A program made the translations under genes and the position numbers. The notes beneath the pieces are model-generated. The model was not told where the DNA came from. It worked only from the letters and a program-made list of their open reading frames with translations, and searched no databases. Positions 43,417 to 51,977 of a DNA stretch of 64,000 nucleotides are shown here, piece by piece. The DNA is from DASRDR01 sp035550795 (GTDB lineage Bacteria; Methylomirabilota; Methylomirabilia; Rokubacteriales; DASRDR01): assembly GCA_035550795.1 (NCBI GenBank), contig DASZOL010000063.1, forward strand, positions 1-64,000, in the 5' to 3' direction. The number at the start of each line of letters is the position of its first letter. Position 1 is the first letter of the stretch.

Positions 43417-43613
43417 GACGTGGCGGCCCCGAGGGCGATCCAGGCCGCCGCCGCGCCACCGCCCAGGAGCAGCCCGCGGCGCGACAAGGATCCCGGGCCG
43501 GGCCCCGCGACGGGCTCGCGGTGGTTGCGCGCCTGCGCCCAGTCGGCGCGGACCGCGGCAGGCGGGATCCCCTGCCGCCGGGCGGCCGACTGCACCTCCG
43601 CGAGGGTGACCAC
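43413..43613 (-). CDS. Small protein with C-terminal hydrophobic tail
   Basis: 66 residues: a soluble N-terminus (VTLAEVQSAARRQGIPPAAVRADWAQARN) and a C-terminal Arg-Arg plus hydrophobic segment (SRRGLLLGGGAAAAWIALGAA) reaching the stop, as in tail-anchored proteins. The frame stays open upstream of this GTG. Its stop overlaps the acyltransferase start (ATGA), which supports real translation. No family recognised. Confidence 0.5.
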   Translation of the reverse strand: MVTLAEVQSAARRQGIPPAAVRADWAQARNHREPVAGPGPGSLSRRGLLLGGGAAAAWIALGAATS

Positions 43614-43636
43614 GGCGTGTCCGAGCGGTGTCCTGG

Positions 43637-43889
43637 TCAGGGCCGCACCTCTTCGCCGGGCACGTGCTCCCGGTCAGCCGCGACGGCGGCCCCTGGCGTC
43701 GGGTCGCATCTCGTCCTCCCGACCGACGTCGCGGTGAGCACGACGCTGCCGGGGTCGACACTGATCTCACCGACGCGGATTGGGGGCCCGCGCCGCCGCG
43801 GGCACGCCCGGGACCGCCGCCAGGAGAACGATCAGACCGAGCGTCGCCCGCGATTGTCCCGAGGCGCGCGCCATCGCGATCATCCTCAT
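43637..43889 (-). pseudogene. Possible frameshifted secreted-protein gene
   Basis: ATG 43889 opens a signal-like segment (LGLIVLLAAVPGVPAAARAP) that stops at 43767. Shifting frame by one base near the G-run at about 43782-43786 gives a coherent, GC3-rich continuation (RVGEISVDPGSVVLTATSVGR) ending at 43637. Either a broken gene or a base-count error. Weak evidence; no homologue recognised. Confidence 0.3.
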
Positions 43890-44013
43890 CTCCGTTCCAG
43901 GCGCGGCTCCGGCGACGCAGACGCGGGCTCCGGTGCGCGGCATCCTAGCACACGCGCGACCCGAGGCAGGCGGGTCGCGGTGGACGCGGCCAGGCGCCGC
44001 GGCCATGAGTTCC

Positions 44014-44043
44014 ATGACAGGACCGCACCCGGATTGATATAGT
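44014..44043 (+). promoter_or_regulatory. Promoter of the cNMP-binding gene, leaderless geometry
   Basis: ATGACA (44014-44019), 18 nt spacer, TATAGT (44038-44043), then ATG 44051 after 7 nt. The -35 differs from consensus by one base. No ribosome site fits in the space. Confidence 0.55.
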
Positions 44044-44050
44044 GCGCGCC

Positions 44051-44599
44051 ATGCTGGGGCGTTTGCCGGGCTGGCTCGGGTGGGTCCGTGACCCGGAGCA
44101 CGCGCGCCGTGTCGGCATCCTCGGGCGCACGCCCGTTTTCGCCGGCCTCTCGCACCGCCTGCTCGCGCGACTGGCGGTCCAGCTCTTCGAGAAGGCCTAT
44201 GCCCCGGGGGAAGCAGTGTTCTCGGAAGGCGATCCGGGGAAGGGCCTGTTCGTGGTCCTGGACGGCGAGATCGAGGTCATCCGCGAAACCGCCCAGGGTC
44301 GGCAGCGGATCGTGACCTTCGGACCCGGCACCGCCTTCGGCGAGCTCGCGTTGATCGACGACCTGCCGCGGTCCGCCACCGCGCTCGCGACGACGCCCAC
44401 CCGGCTGCTGATCCTCTACCGGAGCCACTTCGAGGATCTCGTGGCGGGCGACCGCGTGATCGCGCTGGTCGTGGCAAAGAATCTCCTGCGCCTCCTGGCC
44501 GGATACGTGCGCGCCGCCAACGTGACGCGCGCCAAGGCCGAGGCGGGCGCCGTCCCGGTGCCCGTCGCCGAGGGCGCCGCGCCGCCGGCGGTCCGGTGA
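44051..44599 (+). CDS. Cyclic nucleotide-binding domain protein
   Basis: 182 residues with one CNB domain (about 25-140): FEKAYAPGEAVFSEGDPGKGLFVVLDGEIEV and the phosphate-binding cassette FGELALIDDLPRSATALA. No HTH follows, so it is not a CRP-type activator; it probably gates or modulates a partner. The stop overlaps the downstream AI-2E-type permease start (GTGA), making that permease the likely partner. Confidence 0.88.
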   Translation: MLGRLPGWLGWVRDPEHARRVGILGRTPVFAGLSHRLLARLAVQLFEKAYAPGEAVFSEGDPGKGLFVVLDGEIEVIRETAQGRQRIVTFGPGTAFGELALIDDLPRSATALATTPTRLLILYRSHFEDLVAGDRVIALVVAKNLLRLLAGYVRAANVTRAKAEAGAVPVPVAEGAAPPAVR

Positions 44600-45726
44600 G
44601 TGACGTTCCGGTCGTCATCGAGCCGGCCGCCAGCCCCGCGTACCGGGGCCCATCCCCGGTCGCCTGGCTTGCGGTCATCGCCGTCGTCGTGGGCGTCGGC
44701 TTTCTCCTGCGCGGACTGGTCATCCCGATCGCGCTGGCCGCCCTCCTCGCCTACTTCCTGAACCCGCTCGCCGTGTGGATCCAGGGGTTCGGGATCCGAC
44801 GGACGGTCTCCGTGACGGCGCTCTTCGCGGGCTTCGCGCTGCTCGTGGTGCTCCTGGCCACTCTAGTGGCGCCGCGCTTCCGCGCCGAGGTCGTCGCCCT
44901 CGTCTCGAATCTCCCATTCCTGGCCTGGACGCTCGAGTCCGGCGTCGATGGGCTCCAGACCGAGCTCGTCAAGGCCTACCCTCAGGTGCAGCGCTTCCTG
45001 CCGAAGGAGCCGCGGCGCGAAGGCTGGCTGCTCGCGTTCATCGAGGAGCGCCTGGGCAATGCGTCCCAGCTCCTGGCCCACTTCGGACTGATCGCCTTCT
45101 TCGTCGCGCTCACGCCCATCTTCGCCTTCTTCTTTCTCCGGGACGGCGGGGCCATCGTGGCCTACCTGATCGACCGCCTGCGGCCCGTACACATCGAGAC
45201 GACCGTGGCCGTGTGGTGCGAGATCGATCGGATCATCGGCCGCTACCTGCGCGGCCTGGCTCTGGACGCTCTCGTGATCGGCGCCCTCGCCACCCTGGGA
45301 CTGTGGCTCGTCGGCGCGCCCTACCCGTGGCTGCTCGGCGCCTTCACCGCCCTCGTGAATCCCCTGCCCTACCTCGGGACCATCCTGAGCGTGAGTGTGG
45401 CCGCCGTCGTGGCGATCGCCAACGCGCAGCCTTTCGGCCAGATCGGCTGGATCGTCGCCGTCTTCGTGGTGATCCGGATCCTCGACGACCTCGCCGTGGC
45501 GCCGATGACAATCGGCAGCAGCGTCCACATGCACCCCATGCTGGTGCTCGTGTCGATCCTGGTGGGGGAGCACACGCTCGGGCTTCTCGGGATGGTGGCC
45601 GCCGTACCGCTCGTGACCGTGGTCAAGGAGACCGCGCGGCTGCTCCTCGAGCACCGACGGAACCTGGCGCGGCCCCACGCGCCGGTCGCCGGTCGCGCGG
45701 GGCGAGTTCCCGGGTATGTCTGCTGA
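44596..45726 (+). CDS. AI-2E-family (TqsA/PerM-like) membrane transporter
   Basis: 376 residues with about eight transmembrane helices in the PerM arrangement: two N-terminal pairs, a large loop (about 105-150), and a C-terminal group with GRYLRGLALDALVIGALATLGLWLVG and NPLPYLGTILSV. Members export autoinducer-2 or act as Na+/H+ antiporters. Translationally coupled to the cyclic-nucleotide-binding gene. It ends 11 nt inside the next gene. Confidence 0.88.
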   Translation: MSDVPVVIEPAASPAYRGPSPVAWLAVIAVVVGVGFLLRGLVIPIALAALLAYFLNPLAVWIQGFGIRRTVSVTALFAGFALLVVLLATLVAPRFRAEVVALVSNLPFLAWTLESGVDGLQTELVKAYPQVQRFLPKEPRREGWLLAFIEERLGNASQLLAHFGLIAFFVALTPIFAFFFLRDGGAIVAYLIDRLRPVHIETTVAVWCEIDRIIGRYLRGLALDALVIGALATLGLWLVGAPYPWLLGAFTALVNPLPYLGTILSVSVAAVVAIANAQPFGQIGWIVAVFVVIRILDDLAVAPMTIGSSVHMHPMLVLVSILVGEHTLGLLGMVAAVPLVTVVKETARLLLEHRRNLARPHAPVAGRAGRVPGYVC

Positions 45727-46912
45727 CCTCGCGCTCCCGACCCGGCTCCTCATGGGCTCGGGCCCGTCGAGCCCGGACCCACGCGTCCTCCGGGCCATGG
45801 CCGCTCCGCTCGTCGGGCAGTTCGACCCGGCGTTCACCGCCCTCATGGCCGAGACGCAGGAGCTCCTCCGGCGCGTGCTCCGCACGCAGAACCGGTCCAC
45901 GTTCCCGGTGCCGGGCACCAGCCGGGCCGGCATGGAGGCGGCCGTCGTCAGCCTCGTCGAACCGGGGGAGCGGGTGCTCGTGGTCGAGAACGGGCGCTTC
46001 GGCTTGCTCTTCGAGGACATCGCCCGGCGCGCGGGGGCCGACGTCGCCGTCGTGCGGGCGCCCTGGGGGGCGCCGATCGATCCGGACGACGTGAGGCGCG
46101 CTCTCGAGACTGCCCGGGCGGCCGCCGTTCTCATCGTCCATGCGGAGACCTCCACCGGTGTGATGAATCCCGTCCGCGAGGTGGCGAGCGCGGCTCACCA
46201 GCACGGCGTGCCGGTCGTCGTGGACGCGGTGTGCTCGTTCGCAGGAGCTCCCGTCGAGACGGACGCCTGGGTGCTCGACATCGTGGTGGCCGGCACCCAG
46301 AAGTGTCTCGGGTGTCCGTCGGGCCTCGCCCCCGTCACCTATTCGGAGGCGGTCGCCACCCGCATGGGCCGGCGCCGGAGCCCGATCCGCTCCAACTATC
46401 TCGACCTGACCCAGCTCGACCGCTACTGGAGCCCGGAGCGTCTCAACCACCACACGGCCCCGACGACGATGGTCTACGGGCTCAGGGAGGCGCTGCGCAT
46501 CGTGCTCGAGGAGGGACTCGAGGGGCGGATCGCGCGCCACCGCGATGCGGGCGAAGCGATGGTGGCGGGCCTCACGGCCCTGGGCCTCGCTCTCTACGGT
46601 CAGCCGCCCGGTCCGGGCAAGATGCCGATGGTGGCGCCCGTCGTGGTTCCGGAGGGCGTCGACGACGCGCGGTTCCGCTCGCGGCTGCTCGACGCCCACG
46701 GCATCGAGATCATGGGGGCGTTCGGCCCCCTCGCCGGCCGCGTCTGGCGGATCGGGACCATGGCAGACAACGCCCGCCGCGCCCCGGTTCTCCGGACGCT
46801 CGCCGCGCTGGCGGACACGCTCGGCGGGCGGGCAAGCGCTGCGCTCCCCGAGGCCCTCAGGGCGGCAGGCCAGCGCTTCGACGCGCTCGCCCCCGCGCCG
46901 GCCCCCGCCTGA
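45716..46912 (+). CDS. Class-V aminotransferase (alanine/serine-glyoxylate type), second copy
   Basis: 398 residues. MGSGPSSPDPRVLRAMAAPLVGQFD is the family start; Lys196 in AGTQKCLGCPSGLAP binds PLP; VDAVCSFAGAPVETDAWVLD supplies PLP contacts. Same family as 5127-6347 but clearly diverged, so an ancient paralogue. ATG 45716 lies within the last codons of the transporter gene. Likely uses glyoxylate as acceptor. Confidence 0.9.
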   Translation: MSADLALPTRLLMGSGPSSPDPRVLRAMAAPLVGQFDPAFTALMAETQELLRRVLRTQNRSTFPVPGTSRAGMEAAVVSLVEPGERVLVVENGRFGLLFEDIARRAGADVAVVRAPWGAPIDPDDVRRALETARAAAVLIVHAETSTGVMNPVREVASAAHQHGVPVVVDAVCSFAGAPVETDAWVLDIVVAGTQKCLGCPSGLAPVTYSEAVATRMGRRRSPIRSNYLDLTQLDRYWSPERLNHHTAPTTMVYGLREALRIVLEEGLEGRIARHRDAGEAMVAGLTALGLALYGQPPGPGKMPMVAPVVVPEGVDDARFRSRLLDAHGIEIMGAFGPLAGRVWRIGTMADNARRAPVLRTLAALADTLGGRASAALPEALRAAGQRFDALAPAPAPA

Positions 46913-47011
46913 CCGCCTCGCCGCCCGTCACGCGCGCTCCACGAGGTGGATCCCGCGGCCATCGCCACGGACCGCGAAGTCGTCAGGCCGGAGCGCCTCG
47001 ACAGGCATCGA

Positions 47012-47917
47012 TCAGGACTCGCCGCGCAGCGTCGGATCGAGGACGTCGCGCAGCCAGTCCCCGGTCCGGCTGACCACCAGCGAGGTGAGCATCAGCACGA
47101 CGCCGGGGCACACCGAGATCCACCAGGCCGAGTCGAGGTACTCCCGCCCCTCGTGGATCATGCCGCCCCAGGACGGGGTCGGCGGCTGGATCCCGAGTCC
47201 CAGGAACGACAGCGTCGCCTCGAGGACGATCGCCCGCGCCAGCTCGAGCGTGGCAATGACCATGAACGTCGACGCGACGTTCGGCAGGATGTGGCGCACG
47301 AGGACACGCGGCACCGACCCGCCCAGCCCGAGGATCGCGCTCACGAAGTCGCGCTGGCGGAGGGACAGCACCTGCGAGCGCAGCACGCGGGCGTACGTGA
47401 CCCAGCCGGAGAGACCGACCACGACGACCAGGTTCTGGAAGGACGGCCCCAGAACCGCGATGATCCCGATCGCGAGCAGGATGAACGGGAACGCGAGCTG
47501 GGCGTCGGCGAGGGTCATGACCACCTCGTCCATCCATCCGCCCCGGAATCCGGCGAGGAGCCCGAGCAGGCCGCCCATGATTCCTCCCACTGCCACCGCC
47601 GCGAACCCGATCGTCAGCGACACCCGCGTCCCGAAGACCATCCGCGACAGCACGTCCCGGCCGAGCTGATCCGTCCCGAGCAGGTAGGCCTTCCCATCGG
47701 CGGCCTCGAGCGTGGGTGCCGTGAGCCGCGCCCGCAGCGACCCGCGCTCCGGGTTGTGGGGGGCGATCAGCGGCGCCGCAAGGGCAACGACCGCCAGCGC
47801 GGCCACAAATGCCGCCCCGACGTAAAGGGGCCACGGCACGCGCCGCCGCCGTGCGGCCGGCGGCGCCGGCAGGCTCAGGGCCAGGGCACCACGCGAGGCG
47901 GCGGGCGCGGTCGTCAC
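47012..47917 (-). CDS. Dipeptide/oligopeptide-type ABC permease (DppC-like)
   Basis: 301 residues, six transmembrane helices with the N-terminal OppC_N segment and the EAA loop SQVLSLRQRDFVSAILGLGGSVPRVLVRHILPN. It starts with GTG 47917 overlapping the stop of the DppB-like gene (GTGA). No ATPase genes are within the window, so they must be supplied elsewhere. Confidence 0.92.
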   Translation of the reverse strand: MTTAPAASRGALALSLPAPPAARRRRVPWPLYVGAAFVAALAVVALAAPLIAPHNPERGSLRARLTAPTLEAADGKAYLLGTDQLGRDVLSRMVFGTRVSLTIGFAAVAVGGIMGGLLGLLAGFRGGWMDEVVMTLADAQLAFPFILLAIGIIAVLGPSFQNLVVVVGLSGWVTYARVLRSQVLSLRQRDFVSAILGLGGSVPRVLVRHILPNVASTFMVIATLELARAIVLEATLSFLGLGIQPPTPSWGGMIHEGREYLDSAWWISVCPGVVLMLTSLVVSRTGDWLRDVLDPTLRGES

Positions 47918-48837
47918 GCCCGCGCCCGCGGATCGAGCATCCCGTAGAGCACGTCCAGGATCAGGTTGATGACAATGAACAGGACCGCCGCGATGAAGAC
48001 CGTGGCCTGCACGACCGGGTAGTCGCGGTTGTAGATTGACTGGATCGCCAGCCGACCGATCCCCGGCCACGCGAACACCGTCTCCGTGACCACCGCGCCG
48101 CCGAGCAGCGAACCGAACTGCAGCCCCGTGATCGTCAGGATCGGCAGCGCGGCGTTCCGCAGGGTGTGCTTCGCCACGACCCACATCTCGGAGACTCCCT
48201 TGGCCCGGGCGGTCCGGACGAAGTCGGCCCGCAAGACCTCCAGCACCGCCGACCGCGTGATACGCGCGATCGAGGCCATCGTGAACGCGCCGAGCGTGAG
48301 CGCGGGGAGCACGAGGTGCCGCCAGTCGCCCCGCCCCGAGGTCGGGAACATGTCAAGCCGGAGCGCCAGGACCAGGATGAGCAAGATGCCGATGAAGAAG
48401 GTGGGCGCCGATTGACCGACGAGCGCCAAACCCATCGCGGCGTGGTCCAGCGCCGAATTCCGCCGAACGGCCGACAGGACGCCGACGGGAAAGGCGACGG
48501 CGACGGCCACGGCGAAGGCCACCAGCCCCAGCTCGAACGTCGCGCGCAGGTACGAGCCCGCCACCTCCATCGCGGGCTGGCGGAAGTGGATCGAGCGCCC
48601 GAAGTCGCCCCGCACGACGTTCGCCAGGAAGATCCCGTACTGCACCAGCAGGGGCTGATCGAGCCCGAGATCTCGGCGGACGCGCTCCATCTCGGCGATC
48701 GGCGCATCGGGCGGGAGCAGCAGCGGAACGGGGTCGCCCGACAGCCGCATCACGACGAACACGACCGTGGAGACGAGCCAGAGGGCAACGAGCGTCCGGA
48801 AGAGCCGATAGGCGAAGAACCCGCCGAAGCCGCGCAT
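47914..48837 (-). CDS. Dipeptide/oligopeptide-type ABC permease (DppB-like)
   Basis: 307 residues, six helices; FFAYRLFRTLVALWLVSTVVFVVMRLSGDPV at the start and EVLRADFVRTARAKGVSEMWVVAKHTLRNAALPI as the EAA loop. The ATG at 48837 comes 5 nt after the T-run of an intrinsic terminator and has no ribosome site, so its expression depends on readthrough or another start. Confidence 0.92.
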   Translation of the reverse strand: MRGFGGFFAYRLFRTLVALWLVSTVVFVVMRLSGDPVPLLLPPDAPIAEMERVRRDLGLDQPLLVQYGIFLANVVRGDFGRSIHFRQPAMEVAGSYLRATFELGLVAFAVAVAVAFPVGVLSAVRRNSALDHAAMGLALVGQSAPTFFIGILLILVLALRLDMFPTSGRGDWRHLVLPALTLGAFTMASIARITRSAVLEVLRADFVRTARAKGVSEMWVVAKHTLRNAALPILTITGLQFGSLLGGAVVTETVFAWPGIGRLAIQSIYNRDYPVVQATVFIAAVLFIVINLILDVLYGMLDPRARA

Positions 48838-48842
48838 GGGTG

Positions 48843-48880
48843 AAAAAGCCGGTCCCGGAGCGGCCCGCTCCGGGACCGGC
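48843..48880 (-). terminator. Intrinsic terminator between binding-protein and permease genes
   Basis: On the minus strand a perfect 14-bp stem (arms 48880-48867 and 48861-48848, 5-nt loop) is followed directly by TTTTT. It lies 17 nt after the substrate-binding-protein stop and just before the DppB start, so it should limit permease transcription relative to the binding protein. Confidence 0.85.
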
Positions 48881-48897
48881 AGGCTGCCTTGACGGCG

Positions 48898-50523
48898 CTA
48901 GGCGCGCCGCATCTTCAGGTTGAAGCGCCGGATCTCAAACTGCTGGTTCGGATTCGGGGTGAAGTCGACGTACTTCTGGAGGCCGTAGTCCTCGTACGGC
49001 TGGACGACGACGATCCAGGGATGGTGCTCGAGGAAGATCTTCGTCATCTTGCGGTACGCCTCTCCCCGGAACTTCTCGTCGAGGGAGAAGCGCGCCGCGT
49101 TCCCGAGCTCGTCGAACTCCGGATGCCGCCAGTAGTCCTGGGGTCCGCCCGGGGCAAGCAGCCGCCACATCATCCCGTCAGGGTCTCGAAGGGTCGAGGT
49201 CGGATCCGACCACCAGAGGCCCTTGAAGGTCTTTTCTCGATTCTTCTGCGCCCGGACCGAGTACTCCACGACCTCGACGACCGCATTGAGCCCGACGTCC
49301 TTCCACATCGCCGCGATCGCCTCGGACATCACCTTGTCGTTCGCCGTGTACCCGACCGTGGTCTCGATGTAGATCGGCTCGTTCTTGTAGCCGGACTTCT
49401 TGAGCCGCTCCTTGGCTTCCTTCGGGTCGTACGCGAGCGGCGGGAGCGCGGTGTCGAAGTGGCTGTCACCCTGGGCGATCGGGCCGCTCGGGACGATGCC
49501 GCGTCCCCGCCAGAGCTCCTTGACGATCGCCGGTCGATCGATCGCCAGCGACATCGCCTGCTTGACAAGCGGATTGTCCAGCGGCGGGACCTTGGAGTTC
49601 ACGGCGAGCACGTACAGGCCGGCGTAGAGGGCTCCGGTCGCCCGGGTCCCCGCGTTCTGATTCACGCGGTCGAAGTGGTCCGGCGGGAGCAGCACCATCG
49701 CATCGATCTCGCCCTTGAGGAGCGCGGCCACGCGCGCGGCGTTCTCCGGGATCGGCCGGAAGACCACGCGGTCGACATCGATCTTGCCCCCCCAGTAGTC
49801 CGGGTTGGCATCGAGCACCGTCTTGTCGTCCTTCGTCCAGGAGCCGAACCGCACGGGGCCCGTGCCAACGGGCTTGGCGTTGAACGTGTCGGGGCCCACC
49901 TGGGTGAGGTACTTCTTGGGCACGATCTGGCCGCCGTAGAAGGCGAGCCGGGCTGGCATCAGCGGATCCGGCTTCTTGGTGTGGATCACCAGGGTGAACG
50001 GATCCGGCGCCTCGATCCGGTCGATGGTGGTGAAGACGGTCGCCACCATCGTCTTCGCAGCCGGGTCGTAGGTCCGCTCGAGGCTGAACTTGGCGTCCTC
50101 GGCGGTGAATGCGTCGCCGTTGTGCCACTTGACGCCCTGGCGCAGCTTGAACGCCCACGTCTGGGGGCCGGTGGCCTTCCACTCGGTGGCCAGCCCCGCG
50201 TGGAGCTTCTGGTCAGGGCGACGGCTCGTCAGGTTGTCGAAGACGTTGAAGGAGACCCTGATGTCGTTGGCCGAGGTGGAGATGTGCGGATCGAACTTCG
50301 AGATGTCTCCTCCCTGCGCGACGACGAGCTCCCGCTTCTGGGTCGTCTGGGCTCGGGCGCGCGCCGGAGCCGCCGCGTCGGCCAGCGCGCCAGCCCCCGC
50401 GGCGGTCAGACCGAGCACGCCGGCCCGACGCAGGAAGTCGCGTCGCGACACGGCTCCCCTCTCGAACACGTTCAACAGCGACTCGACTGTCGGGGTCTCC
50501 GCGTTTCGCGTCTCCTGCTCCAT
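48898..50523 (-). CDS. ABC transporter substrate-binding protein, family 5
   Basis: 541 residues. A Tat-type signal SRRDFLRRAGVLGLTAAGAGA near 32-52 precedes the mature protein; family 5 features include GGDISKFDPHISTSANDI, LRQGVKWHNGDAFTAEDAKFSLERTYDP and the C-terminal FEIRRF. It captures peptides or other organics in the periplasm for the DppBC-like permeases. ATG 50523 has AGGAGG 7 nt upstream and is preferred over the frame start 7 codons earlier. Confidence 0.93.
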   Translation of the reverse strand: MEQETRNAETPTVESLLNVFERGAVSRRDFLRRAGVLGLTAAGAGALADAAAPARARAQTTQKRELVVAQGGDISKFDPHISTSANDIRVSFNVFDNLTSRRPDQKLHAGLATEWKATGPQTWAFKLRQGVKWHNGDAFTAEDAKFSLERTYDPAAKTMVATVFTTIDRIEAPDPFTLVIHTKKPDPLMPARLAFYGGQIVPKKYLTQVGPDTFNAKPVGTGPVRFGSWTKDDKTVLDANPDYWGGKIDVDRVVFRPIPENAARVAALLKGEIDAMVLLPPDHFDRVNQNAGTRATGALYAGLYVLAVNSKVPPLDNPLVKQAMSLAIDRPAIVKELWRGRGIVPSGPIAQGDSHFDTALPPLAYDPKEAKERLKKSGYKNEPIYIETTVGYTANDKVMSEAIAAMWKDVGLNAVVEVVEYSVRAQKNREKTFKGLWWSDPTSTLRDPDGMMWRLLAPGGPQDYWRHPEFDELGNAARFSLDEKFRGEAYRKMTKIFLEHHPWIVVVQPYEDYGLQKYVDFTPNPNQQFEIRRFNLKMRRA

Positions 50524-50660
50524 CCCTAGCCTCCTGGTTGTCATCTGGGAGTTGACGCACCGGTCCGTCTGGTCGCGCTGTCGCGGGGCGCGCCTAAGGT
50601 AGAGAATGGCCCAACCCTTGTCAAGCTGCGGAGGCGCGTGGTACGGTCGTCGCGAGCCCG

Positions 50661-51149
50661 ATGGCGCTCACCCCGATCGAGTTCCGCACCGCCCTGCGCT
50701 CCTTCGCGGCCGGCGTCACGGTCGTGACGACCCGCGATCCCGAGGGACGGCCTTCGGGCCTGACGGCCAGCGCCTTCACGTCCGTCTCGCTGGATCCGCC
50801 GCTGGTGCTGGTCTGCGTGGACCACGCGGCCACCGCTCATCCGGACTTCCGTACGTGCGGCCGGTTCGCCGTCAACGCCCTCCGGCGTGAGCAGGAGCCG
50901 CTCTCGCGAAGGTTCGCGGTCTCGGGCGGCGACAAGTTCCAGGGGGTGCCGCATCACGACGGCAAGAGCGGCCTGCCCCTCCTCGACGACGCCCTGGTGA
51001 CCCTCGAGTGCCGCGTCGTGGCGGCGCACGAGGCCGGAGATCACACGATCTTTATCGGCGAGGTGGAGTCCGCCTCGGTCGCCGGCGGGCGGCCCCTCGT
51101 GTACTTCCGCGGCGCCTACCACAGCCTCGCCAACGAGGACGCCCATTGA
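50661..51149 (+). CDS. Flavin reductase-like FMN-binding protein
   Basis: 162 residues, split-barrel flavin reductase family: LRSFAAGVTVVTTRDPEGRPSGLTASAFTSVSLDPPLVLVCVD, then RFAVNALRREQEPLSRRFA and a terminal YFRGAYHSL. It reduces FMN with NAD(P)H for a monooxygenase partner not found here. TTGTCA and TACGGT lie upstream as possible promoter boxes. Divergent from the transporter operon. Confidence 0.9.
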   Translation: MALTPIEFRTALRSFAAGVTVVTTRDPEGRPSGLTASAFTSVSLDPPLVLVCVDHAATAHPDFRTCGRFAVNALRREQEPLSRRFAVSGGDKFQGVPHHDGKSGLPLLDDALVTLECRVVAAHEAGDHTIFIGEVESASVAGGRPLVYFRGAYHSLANEDAH

Positions 51150-51230
51150 TGATCGTCCGCCCGCTCTCACCCGGCGAGGTGCCCGCCCGGCGCGGACCCA
51201 TCACACCCACGGAAAAAACCGGAGGATCCC

Positions 51231-51875
51231 ATGCGGCACCGTCCCGCGCCTGCCCGGCTTGAGCCGCATGAGCTGGGCGGCCGCCTGACCGCCGGAGCCG
51301 TCCTCGTCGACGCTCGCGAGCCACGCGTCTTCGGGGCGGGGCACGTGGCCGGCAGCCTGAACGTCTGGATCGACGGGCCCCAGTTCGCACAGCGGGTCGC
51401 CTGGTTCATCGAGCCCGGGACGCCGCTGCTCCTTCTCCTAGAGACCGAGGGAGACGTGGCGCGCGCGGTCCCCGCCCTCGCCCAGGCCGGACTGGACGAC
51501 ATCGCCGGCTACGTCATCGGCTCCGGGGCGGTGCGCGCATCTGGCCTGCCGGTCGGGACCCTGACCAACGTGACGCCGCAGGAACTGGCCGGACGCCTCG
51601 CCCACGAGCGCGACCTGATGGTCCTGGACGTGCGGGAGCCGGTCGAGTGGGCGGACGGGCACGTGCCGGGCGCCCGTCACATCCCGATGCGACAGGTGGT
51701 GGACCGGCTCGACGAGATCCCGCGCGACCGACGGGTCGCCATCACCTGCGCCGGGGGCGTCCGGTCCAGCATCGTCGCGAGCCTGTTGCTTGCGCGCGGC
51801 TACACCAGCCTCGTCAACCTCTGGGGCGGGATGACGGGCTGGGCCCAGGCTGGCCTGCCAACGGCGCGGGACTAG
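51231..51875 (+). CDS. Cytosolic rhodanese-domain protein (two domains)
   Basis: 214 residues with two rhodanese-like domains. The first (about 12-105) lacks an active-site Cys loop; the second (about 110-210) has LMVLDVREPVEWADGHVPGARHIP and the Cys loop ITCAGGVRSSIVASLL. No signal peptide. The first may be regulatory and the second transfers sulfane sulfur. A similar but exported tandem rhodanese is at 4039-4950. Confidence 0.85.
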   Translation: MRHRPAPARLEPHELGGRLTAGAVLVDAREPRVFGAGHVAGSLNVWIDGPQFAQRVAWFIEPGTPLLLLLETEGDVARAVPALAQAGLDDIAGYVIGSGAVRASGLPVGTLTNVTPQELAGRLAHERDLMVLDVREPVEWADGHVPGARHIPMRQVVDRLDEIPRDRRVAITCAGGVRSSIVASLLLARGYTSLVNLWGGMTGWAQAGLPTARD

Positions 51876-51977
51876 TCAGAAGCGACCGTGAGCCGACGTC
51901 CGCACGCCGCTCCGTGACCCACTCCTGAGCGACCTCCGCCGGACGCCCTCGTCCCGGCGGTCGGCCTGGCGGATCCC

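Noticed and set aside
43413..43480. Tat signal in SRRGLLLGGG
   Set aside because: It sits at the C-terminus of the small protein right before the stop, so it cannot be an export signal; a tail anchor is more likely.
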